This document shows, piece by piece, positions 42,169 to 49,953 of a stretch of DNA of 64,000 bases. The DNA comes from Centropus unirufus (taxonomy: Eukaryota > Chordata > Aves > Cuculiformes > Centropidae): the NCBI GenBank assembly GCA_013397695.1, contig VYZI01000103.1:793558-857557 (forward strand). The letters are read 5' to 3'. The first letter of the stretch is position 1, and each line of letters starts with the position of its first letter. The translations under genes were made by a program, and so were the position numbers. The notes below the pieces were generated by a model. It was not told the DNA's origin. It searched no databases and saw only the letters and a list, made by a program, of their open reading frames with translations.

Positions 42169-42740
42169 TTCCTAGCTTGATTAGAAAGCCCTACAGTATG
42201 TTGTAGCAAGGCATTTTTAAATAGAGAATAGTTCTGAATTAGTTTCTCCCATCCCAGTGAAATTTCTGACAATCAACTGATTCTACTAACCAGAAAGAAA
42301 GATATAAATGCTGAAAAACTAATGAAATTACAAAAAGAATGAAGAATTACATAAGACTGAAAATACACCAGAAAATCACATAAGTAATACTTACTTTTCC
42401 AGCTAGCCAAGATGAAATATCACCAACCAAGACCTCTTGGAACGAGCGGATGTAGGGGAAACCTATCATCTATAGGTCACATAAAATGAGCTTGGTCCTA
42501 AAAAATGCCCCTTTAAAAAAAGTGTTCTGAAAGGAAAAAATAAGCAACAGTAAGAAGTCTCAGACCACACAAGGACATGAAGACAGAATGACCACCCCTT
42601 CCCTAGGAAAAAAACTGTACAGTTGTTGAAAGGTCTTGTGAAGAACTGCTGAAAAATGCAGTCTATATTCAGCTCCCCAAAGGTAGAAATATCCCAAGAT
42701 GGCACTGCCTGATTAAAATTGATTCTCCATTTTATGGATA

Positions 42741-42994
42741 AAGAAGCTACAGGAAGAGTAGGTTGGAATATAAGACTAATGGGACAGAACAGCTGTAGCT
42801 ATGAAACAACTGTCAAGCATTGAAACAGACTGCCTAGGGAAGTGGCTGAGTCACCATCCCTGGAGGTGTTTAAAAGGCATATAGATGTGGTACTTAAGGA
42901 CATTGTTTGGTTGTAGTTTGGCGGTACTAGGTTAAGGACTGGGCTCAATGATGTCAAAGGTCTTTTCCAACCTGAACAAGTCTATGATTCTATT
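42741..42994 (+). mobile_element. CR1 LINE 3' end
   Basis: It has the CR1 3' UTR landmarks in order: CATTGAAACAGACTGCCTAG, GGAAGTGGCTGAGTCACC, ATCCCTGGAGGTGTTTAAAA, CTCAATGATGTCAAAGGTC, then TTTTCCAACCTGAACAAGTC. It ends in TCTATGATTCTATT. It is 5' truncated, about 250 bases, and lies 0.6 kb beyond the 3' end of the minus-strand gene. Confidence 0.92.
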
Positions 42995-43584
42995 AATTGA
43001 TCATTCCAAGGACAAAACCATAAGTATGCAGAGCTCTATCACACAAGTTTACCACCTCATATTTGCGGGACATACACCACTAGTATTTGTGGAATTAAAA
43101 ACAGAAAAAAAAAATTCTGTCGTAGCATCTTGGGAAAATAAACTTTAGTCAGCATGAGGATATATGACAGAAGAAATTAATGAAAACATTTACTCCATTA
43201 AGAGATATATTGTTCTTTTAAATAAGAGAACTGCAAAAGAAATTTCTCTCTTAAATTTGGAAAATGTCAGATTAACACTATCACATACACACACCCCCAA
43301 AGAGAGCATCTAACTAAAGAGGATAGGTCTAATTTATGTCCACAGTGGCAGCTGTCTTACAAGCAGATTCACTGATTCTTGGTAACATTTTTCAAACTAG
43401 TTTCCATAGCAACTGCCACTTCACACTCCTGTCCCTAAGGCACAAAACATCTAATAAATTAATAATAATAGCAACAATAACAAAAACAATACTATTTTAC
43501 TTCCACAACATCTATCAGGAGAGCAAGTTACATTTCTGCTAGGAAACAAGGTTGATTCTTTCAGTGGAGATTCAATCTATTTCA

Positions 43585-43783
43585 AATGCATTATAATGTA
43601 CTTTTTATTATTTATTTTGTTTTGTGAGATGGAAAGCAGTAGTACACAACCCTCTATAAAATTAAATCAGAGTGAACTGTCCTTTCATTCAAACCATTTG
43701 CTGTCATGGTAGCAACGAATTTCAGGAAGAACAGCAAAGAAACGTACAAAAGTAAAAAAGGAAACACAGCAAAAACAATCAAA
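43585..43783 (-). other. Inferred 3' UTR and polyadenylation signals of the minus-strand gene
   Basis: After the TGA stop at 43,784-43,786 the minus strand runs ~170 bases to two AATAAA hexamers (plus-strand TTTATT at 43,604-43,609 and 43,611-43,616). A cleavage point ~10-30 bases further, near 43,585, is the usual expectation. The short 3' UTR is inferred, and RNA reads ending here would confirm it. Confidence 0.6.
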
Positions 43784-43992
43784 TCAGCTATAATTTTCAC
43801 TTGTTGGTCGGGTTCTGTCCATTAGGAATTGATTTAGGCAGTTGTCCAGACAGGTGTTGAAAGAACTGGGAAAACCCGTTAACTTGTAAAGTAAGTGATG
43901 AGCACTATCAAGATCAGTGACATCCATTCTTTCTTTGGCAGCAGTGATAAAGGAGTGCAGTATTTTCCCATCTTCAGAAAATTCCAGGAGAG
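43784..43992 (-). CDS. Terminal coding exon of an unrecognised gene
   Basis: Minus-strand exon of 209 bases. It begins after a good acceptor (AATCTGTTTTTACAG just right of 43,992) with two bases that complete a codon. It then encodes 68 residues and a TGA stop at 43,784. The peptide starts LLEFSEDGKILHSFITAAKE and ends DRTRPTSENYS. It is mixed and helical-looking, with balanced charge and no low complexity, unlike the chance open frames around it. The previous exon (44,474-44,587) ends with exactly the one base needed. No signal peptide or membrane segment is visible. I do not recognise the family and give no function. It lacks an early ATG, so it does not stand out as an open frame. Two AATAAA signals follow. 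What is seen: frame, splice sites, stop. What is inferred: that it is transcribed. Confidence 0.82.
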
Positions 43993-44473
43993 CTGTAAAA
44001 ACAGATTCTTTGCTACAACGACTTCAACAGAGTGTATTATTTTAAACAAGTAATATAGCTGGTATAAAGCCTAGCAGAAACACCAGTTTATGATACCACA
44101 GCAGTAACTTATACTCATATAACCTCTCTATTCCTTCATGGATTATGCATGACCCATATATGCTTCTTGATGACTGTAAACTGTTCAAAGACTATGCAAG
44201 ACTTCTCTCATAGTAGATGGATTGAACACAGATTTACAAATATCTAATAATGTAGCTCTTGGTAGGTAGATATAATATGAAATAATTCAGTACATATAAT
44301 ATGAAATTATTCAGTGCAGCTCTATTTAGTATTTAAAAATTGATTATTGAAGCAAAAACAAAAGAAATATTTTCAGATACAGTCTCAGGACAGCATGCAC
44401 ACCAGCAGGTTAGTAATAATGAGAATATGTACTTTTGCATTCAGATTTGAATATTAGAATTCTGCAAACTCAC
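43993..44473 (-). other. Inferred intron
   Basis: 481 bases between the last two exons, with GTGAGT at its 5' end and TTTTTACAG at its 3' end (minus strand). It contains the 24-bp tandem duplication at 44,270-44,317. Confidence 0.7.
44270..44317. repeat. 24-bp tandem duplication
   Basis: ATATAATATGAAATAATTCAGTAC at 44,270-44,293 is followed immediately by a second copy with two differences (44,294-44,317). It lies inside the inferred last intron of the minus-strand gene. Confidence 0.9.
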
Positions 44474-44587
44474 CCACATATTTTTTATGCAATCTAGCAT
44501 AAAAGAATGGGTTCAAGTATATGACAAGTGTAGGTTGCCTTGAAGTTGCAGACTCCAAGACATTTAGGGTCCACATACATTTGCCTA
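44474..44587 (-). CDS. Penultimate coding exon of the unrecognised gene
   Basis: Minus-strand exon of 114 bases encoding GKCMWTLNVLESATSRQPTL followed by a VIYLNPFFYARLHKKYV stretch. The donor is TATGTGG|GTGAGT. The acceptor follows a ~40-base pyrimidine tract ending CACTTAATTTGTAG, one of the best acceptors in the window. The exon enters needing two bases to finish a codon and leaves one base over, so it joins in frame to the terminal exon and to the 46,355-46,476 exon. The acceptor is tandem (TAGTAG), so splicing could choose either site and swap one residue (Ile or Ser) plus drop or keep one. The hydrophobic segment VIYLNPFFY is too short for a clear membrane span. Function is unknown. Confidence 0.82.
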
Positions 44588-46354
44588 CTACAAATTAAGT
44601 GAAAAAAAAGGTGGGAAAAAAAAAAGGTGACAAAGAATCTTGATTGTGTAAAAAGAGACTATTATGTGGGAGTGATCTTAGTAATTCACTGTACTGATAT
44701 TTTGACCAGCACTTCTGTTTTCAGCCTTCCAGAAAAATGAACAAGTTCTGAAAGTAAAACAACCACCAACAAATGGCTTGGGGTCTGAATAAGTGATCTT
44801 ATAATACAATGACACAGCACATTTTATGAAAAAGCAAGCTGAGAAGTGGTTTCATGTCTCTACAGACAAATGTATGCATGAAAACATACAGTCATATAAA
44901 CGTTTTCTGTTCTTACTAGCAAAAGATAACTAAAAAATTAAGTCTTGAAGCAAAATGCAATTTCCAAAGAATAAGGGTGCTAACACTGAAATGGTCAAAG
45001 AGGTGAAGGAAAAGACTCCCACCATTTCCTGACCCGAGAATCTAGAGAGAGAACTGTCATACTGTGATTATGCTTTCTGGGAACATTTAGCTATTTGTTT
45101 TTCTGCCTAGCCAGAGAAGTCTCTTCAATGCCTGTGATCGGTGTTTCCATTAATTTCCATGGTTATCTGTCTCTATAATTAAGTGTATTTCCCTGGCTGT
45201 GCTCACAACACTAGCTTCGTCTTCCTGACTCATTTGAGTCTTGTGTGTATCTGTGAGCATGACCTGGCTATGAACACGTAATGGAATCTTTCAGTTACAT
45301 ATCCAAATATTGAGTTAATTGTTAGATTTTGTAAGATGGCACCAGGAGGAAAAAAATATTGTGTTATTGTTGGTAGTTTGTTTTTTTTCCTTTGCTTCAT
45401 TTTGGAATATGACTTGTTGGTTAATCAATATTCTATCATAGTGAAACCTTGCATAATGGTGATATGTTTATTCCTGTTCTCTGCTTGTCTCACAGTGTCA
45501 TTTAGTTATACTGCAACATGATAATCCTCATGAAACTAAAGATATTGGCTTCCCCATGGGATTAGATGGACAAAATTTAATAGCGTATAACAAATTAATA
45601 TTGAAAGGTCAACTAATCCTTTTCAGCATTAAAATATACAACTTCTTTGAAATACCGCACAGTTAAATTAATAGAGCACATGTGATGCAAGCCCTTAACT
45701 ACTAATTTCCTACACATTTCTAAACACACAGTTCAGACAACACTAAGGCTAAAATCTAGTATTGTAAATACAAGGAAAGACTTGCTTCTTAAGCAAGTTC
45801 AGAGAAGATAACTGGAAAATTAAAGAGAGCAGCAGTACGGGGTGGCAGTGAGGAAGGTGCAATTAGAGGAAGTATTCTGGCAAACCAAGAACTGCACTTT
45901 TCTATGTGATCCCCTACACGCTGTATCCCTTTAAACATTCAGGGAATCAAATTTGCAAGGAAGCAACAATAAAAGAGAACTACAGTGGTCCTGTTCCTTA
46001 GGAAAGTGTGAGCATGTCTAAAGCAGAATGCTTCGGCTGGCAGACTGCCTGCATCACTGTGTTGCTTGCTTTTAGGACACAGTTGGATTGTGTTTCAACA
46101 GGATGCAGCAATGAATTTGCTATAGTCAGTGAGCGCCGGTCGAGGAGGCTAAGTATGGGTGACATCTCTAGTACAACCACTTTGATACAGCTGTAGATAA
46201 CTTGCTAGGGTTTGGTATGTCCTTTTCTTTCTCCACCACTAACAACAGTACATAGAGCTATTGACACACAGACACACAAGGCATATGAGCTGCACTTTAA
46301 CATTCACTTTTGTTCATACTGGGTCTTCTCCTGATGTTGCAAATTTTATCTCAC
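44588..46354 (-). other. Inferred intron
   Basis: About 1.8 kb between exons, from GTGAGA at its 5' end to TTTGTAG at its 3' end. It also contains a minus-strand segment near 44,921-44,985 with a strong acceptor (TTGACCATTTCAG) and donor (GTAAGA) that does not keep the reading frame. It also holds the CpG-bearing open stretch at 46.0-46.2 kb. Confidence 0.55.
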
Positions 46355-46476
46355 TGAGCCTGTATTGGTTGCCCATCTTATGTCCATGCAAGTTTAACAC
46401 TGGAATGTCTGCAGTCTCAGAAAGGTTTGAAGTTACTAATCTTTTCTTTTTCTCCACAGACTCTCTCCCATAATTA
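46355..46476 (-). CDS. Internal coding exon of the unrecognised gene
   Basis: Minus-strand exon of 122 bases encoding 40 full codons, starting NYGRESVEKKKRLVTSNLSE and ending LHGHKMGNQYRL. It is preceded by a very strong acceptor (CTTGTTCTTTTCTTCCCCATACAG type, about 30 pyrimidine-rich bases) and followed by donor CTCA|GTGAGA. Reading past the donor would reach a stop 16 codons later. The exon takes one base from its start to complete a codon begun upstream and leaves one base, matching both neighbours. The EKKKR run is basic, and the rest is mixed and soluble-looking. No family recognised. Confidence 0.82.
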
Positions 46477-46547
46477 CTGTATGGGGAAGAAAAGAACAAG
46501 GGGAGAGGTTACAAGAAACGGGTTGTTTAAGGATACTCCAATCTCAC
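46477..46547 (-). other. Inferred 71-base intron
   Basis: A very short intron from GTGAGATTGG to CCCCATACAG with a pyrimidine tract filling its 3' half and a plausible branch region (CCTTAAAC). Its size is near the lower limit for vertebrate introns, and it keeps the frame between the two flanking exons. Confidence 0.65.
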
Positions 46548-46618
46548 TCTTTGCACAAGAGCACTTGCAGTGTCTGGATTTTCATCTGGACTTCCTCTAC
46601 TACTGATTTGTTACAAAG
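46548..46618 (-). CDS. Internal coding exon of the unrecognised gene (left splice choice uncertain)
   Basis: Minus-strand exon of 71 bases encoding LCNKSVVEEVQMKIQTLQVL plus LCK, an amphipathic helix-like stretch. The donor is AAAGA|GTGAGA. Its two leftover bases join the single base at the start of 46,476 to make an Asp codon. The acceptor assigned here (TTACCCAAAG) is mediocre. Acceptors at ATCAG/TAGTAG 16-22 bases further in are possible, so the exon could be slightly shorter. An ATG (M-T-Y-P-K) in the same frame lies just upstream, after a stop. This could alternatively be a first coding exon, but the upstream candidates argue against that. The plus strand of the same bases also looks like an acceptor-exon-GTAAGT unit, which I regard as coincidental. 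Confidence 0.65.
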
Positions 46619-46680
46619 CTTTGGGTAAGTCATTTACACCCCTTTAACTTCTGTTCTATCATCTCCAAAACTCAATACTA

Positions 46681-46760
46681 AAGCTTATATTAATGCTAAT
46701 ATTAAGTAATAATGCCAAATTCATGCTAACATTACTGCTCATATTAAAGCTAATATTAAC
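46681..46760. repeat. Degenerate short tandem repeat, TTAATGCTAATA-like
   Basis: Variants of GCTAATATTAA/GCTTATATTAAT/GCTAACATTA recur about every 12-24 bases across ~80 bases. It lies in the inferred intron between 46,618 and 48,352. Confidence 0.6.
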
Positions 46761-47199
46761 TCTTAACCTAATATGCATTTGCAGATCTTCTGTGAAGATA
46801 TTTTAGTTAATGAATAAAGGACAAAAGTTTACTCTAAAATAGAACCAGTTGGCAACAAGTGACTACATACCCCTTTTGCTTCATTCTTGCACTTGAACAG
46901 CTGATTTCCTTAATAAAATAAACTTCACAGTACCATTTTTTGTAGTTCAGATAGAATAAGAGGACAGCAAAATACTAACAAGCAGTAGTGACATTTTATT
47001 ACATTTTAACACTAAAGCAGTAAACAGTTCCAAGATCACTATTGTTATTTCTCTTTTAATAGATTAATTATTTCAGTTGTCCCATCAGCTATGCTAGAAG
47101 TTTATTGCTTTGGGAGTTTTTCAAAGGAAGAATGTTAAAAAAATATTTTTATGCAGTTCATGAGGGAGACTGGCTTTTATTTTAAAGTTCCTGCAGACG

Positions 47200-47662
47200 A
47201 AAAGCCAAGAGGGAAGACTGGTGGCAGTTGTATATGTCATTTCAGCTAGAAGAGATGCATAGCAGCTATGCACAGCTACAGACTTGTGCAGTGCATATTA
47301 TCCTAATTGAAACAAGCATCTATCCAAGCTAGCTGTGGCACACTGCCAAGCCCTGTTTGAGGCTTGCTCCTGGCAGGAGACAAAGTGCTCTCTCTCTCTG
47401 CCTTTGGCTCAGTAAGCTGTGAGGGCACCACGGCTGCAGAGTGAGTAGGGGGAGAAAGGGGCAGGGGGAGAATGAGGAGGAAGGGGGCAGAGAAGGAGAA
47501 GAAGGGAGAGGAAAATTCCAGCTGCACTTGCTCACATAAGAGCTCCCTGTTCAACAGCGCTGGAAACAGCCACAGCACCAAGTTCAGAGGAAGCCTTCAT
47601 GGTGCCAAGTTGGCACCTGTTGTGGAGGAAAGGAAGCTGCTGGCGAGAAAAACTAGAAAGAA
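47200..47662. other. G+C-rich, strand-asymmetric island with exon-like edges
   Basis: This is the most G+C-rich non-repeat stretch in the window. On the plus strand it is strongly purine-rich (47,440-47,515). It carries possible donors GCAGA|GTGAGT (47,438/47,440 area) and AAG|GTAAAT at 47,662, as for a first exon of an unknown transcript. On the minus strand the same bases form a ~85-base pyrimidine tract ending TCTGCAG. A 43-codon open stretch follows, beginning VVPSQLTEPKAE, with no good donor. Both readings are plausible and neither is proven. It could be a promoter or alternative exon. Open frames at 47,303-47,675 overlap on three frames. Confidence 0.35.
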
Positions 47663-48351
47663 GGTAAATATTTAAGTATGAAAAATGGACTTTAAGTGAT
47701 GTATTTGCTTTAAGACTACAATTTGGAAGGAAAACCTAGGTTGAAATAGCTGAGAAAAATGCAGCCAATACTGTCTCAGCTACTGGTCTTGCTAAAGTAT
47801 ACAAGCTGGGCAAAAAGCAAAACTTGGTGGACTGCTGTACAAGGCATATGGAAGGTGAAATTAAATTACCAGAAGGCACGCCAAAGATGCAGGACATGAT
47901 GTTCTCTGCTACATAAAAGGAAACAATTTCACTGGCAGATTTATCTTTTCATATAGATTTATCTTTTTTGTATAGAATTAAACCTCTTCCTGTTTATTAA
48001 AATATTCACAGAGTTTAAGATGTCTTCCCTAGTGTCCCAAACCAATTCAAGTACTATACTACTGAAAATTCACAAGTGATTACATGGTTCTAGACTACTT
48101 CTCCTGCAGTCTCTGACGCAGCTTATATTATGAGAACCCTATCACAATGGCTTTTACTGTGGTAACCAAAAACTTCTCATTAAGAATCATTAAAATTAAA
48201 TGTGTACGAGCATTTTAGAACTCACATACTTCCATGTACTCACACAATGAAAAAACAAGTGCTTTAACAAATATTTTTTCAATAATTACTTCCTGAGGAA
48301 TGCTGACACCAAACCACAATTATCAACAATAACTCCCTATAACAAACTAAC

Positions 48352-48454
48352 TCTAGGACATAATAGGCCAAAAGAGTATAATAATGCAGTCATTAATGCA
48401 TTAATGCAGAAACCTGGTGTCAAAAAGCATGCCTCCAAAAGACCTTGGCAAACC
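48352..48454 (-). CDS. Probable internal exon of the unrecognised gene
   Basis: Minus-strand stretch of 103 bases after a T-rich acceptor (TAAATTTCCTTTGTTAG) and before donor CCTAGA|GTTAGT. It encodes 34 codons starting VCQGLLEACFLTPGFCINAL and ending LCPR, helix-like and moderately hydrophobic. It starts with one base that completes a codon and ends on a codon boundary, which fits the start of the 46,548-46,618 exon. The GTTAGT donor is less common, and the frame match could be chance (one in three). I hold this as probable rather than sure. Confidence 0.5.
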
Positions 48455-49403
48455 CTAACAAAGGAAATTTAAGAATATTTGAAGCTGTATGCTAAGCATT
48501 TGGCAATCCCTATAATTTAGCCAGCATGATCCTTTGGAAATTTTTCTAATTTTATCTTTCTCAGCACTAATCCCAACCTTGAAGCCAAAGAGAAACTTCA
48601 GATCTTTGAAGGGTGCAGCCACAAAATACTGGGTTTAAGTAGGAAATAATATAGGCCGCTTTGATCATTTCATTCTGTCCCATAAGATATCCTTTCAATT
48701 ATTTCACTGAAGTTTCTTAAATATTCTCTCACATTGAGGGCTAGTATATATTAAAGAAAAAAATCAACCTAGGTAATAAAAGATTCTCTGGGGAGTTATT
48801 TAAAAATGGTTGGAATCCTGATATTACTCAGTTTGAGATTGAGACTGCAACAGGCAAAAAATGGCCTTGCAAAAGGAACTCTGACTGTAAACCTCCTATT
48901 GCCCTATTGGCACCTGCCAGGTAAGATAAAGAATCTCTGCATTTAGCTTGGTAAATGCTAGGTGGCACGATGTCCAGCATGGACAGCATTAGCTAGCAGA
49001 GAGCACAGTGGCTCTAGATGGAGCAGTATCATGTGAATGCACTACATATACTCAGCACAACATTTTAAGCAGAATATAAATTAGAGCTTTTGACAAAACT
49101 CCCCCTTTTTTTTACCTTATTATTACACTGGGAACAGGTAGATAAGAGAAAGATGTGACAGGTTTTTTTTATAAAATGAAACAAAAACAAATAAAAATTT
49201 CTGTAATGGAAAAACATACTTTGTTCATCCCAAAACAAAATATTGAGGGAAGGCATGAGTAGTGTAGGGTATTTTTTCCAAATCAAGTAAACTTCTCAGA
49301 GAAAAACTTCACTTAAAAAGAAGAAAGCAAAAGGTCAGCTTTTAAACTTTTTGCTGAATTTGATCCAAATTCAATATTTTTCATCAAATTTAATACCTTT
49401 TAC

Positions 49404-49464
49404 CCAGCATCAAAAGCATTTAATTTGTAGACTTGCACTGGAATGTATTGGTCTGTCCTTCTAG
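49404..49464 (-). CDS. Possible internal exon of the unrecognised gene
   Basis: Minus-strand stretch of 61 bases between acceptor GCTCTGACTCCAG and donor GCTGG|GTAAAA. It encodes RRTDQYIPVQVYKLNAFDA plus two bases, which the first base of 48,454 completes to Gly. The frame can also extend 12 bases to an alternative upstream acceptor. Composition is protein-like and the phase fits both sides. It is short, and such matches do arise by chance in A+T-rich DNA. Confidence 0.38.
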
Positions 49465-49914
49465 CTGGAGTCAGAGCTTTGTATTGTCAGATAGATTATG
49501 CCTTGTTAAGAGTATGTTCTGCAAAGATATTGGACCGCAAATATGATAAGAAACAACAAAAAGGAGATAGATTCATATGAACTCTGGATTATTTAAACGC
49601 AGGCAGTATTATTAATTGTTAATTGTAGAAACAGCAAAAACATTGTGTATAGTTTTTATTGGCAGAAGGTGGCAATAAATCCTGGGACTAACTTTACAAC
49701 CTCAAGAGATACGTGAAAAAACTTCTATAGAAATTAGTAACTGAAAGGAGGATTTTATTAATCTTGACTATTCACTTAGGAGACCCATTTCTAATCTCTT
49801 GTTATAAACAAGATGACTATTTCCCACCACCCACAAGATTGTCTTATCCTTTGAGGTTCTGGTGGTTCTGCAGTTTCTCTCTCCATAATTTGCCCTGTGG
49901 CTGAGATCACTTAC

Positions 49915-49953
49915 AAGAAAATTTAATGGAAATCATGAAATTTCTTTGGAAGG
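49915..49953 (-). CDS. Weak candidate exon of the unrecognised gene
   Basis: A perfect-looking donor (TTTTCTT|GTAAGTGA) on the minus strand follows an open stretch FQRNFMISIKFS. The nearest acceptor is TTTGAAACTGTAG at 49,954, and the frame stays open ~12 codons further upstream. The single leftover base fits the start of the 49,404-49,464 candidate. It is only 39 bases long and could be coincidence. Confidence 0.22.

Larger units (their letters stand above)
36043..42740. other. Non-coding sequence, no gene seen
   Basis: About 6.7 kb of A+T-rich DNA with a TA microsatellite (40,255-40,279) and a short hairpin (42,151-42,168). The part at 41,880-42,120 has homeodomain-like ATTAATTTGCATTTAAT sites and could be a conserved regulatory element, but nothing in the sequence alone proves it. 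Confidence 0.5.

Noticed and set aside
44921..44986. Minus-strand stretch with strong acceptor and GTAAGA donor
   Set aside because: No frame through it fits the flanking exons, so it cannot be part of the main coding transcript. A non-coding or alternative exon is not excluded.
46878..46915. 38-base minus-strand exon candidate with GTATGT donor
   Set aside because: Phase is compatible but it is tiny with a weak acceptor. It would compete with the better 48,352-48,454 exon.
48244..48302. Minus-strand exon candidate (donor GTGAGT, peptide IPQEVIIEKIFVKALVFSL)
   Set aside because: At first it fitted the phase of 44,587, but the far stronger exon at 46,355-46,476 takes that place, and 48,352-48,454 fits the next junction better.
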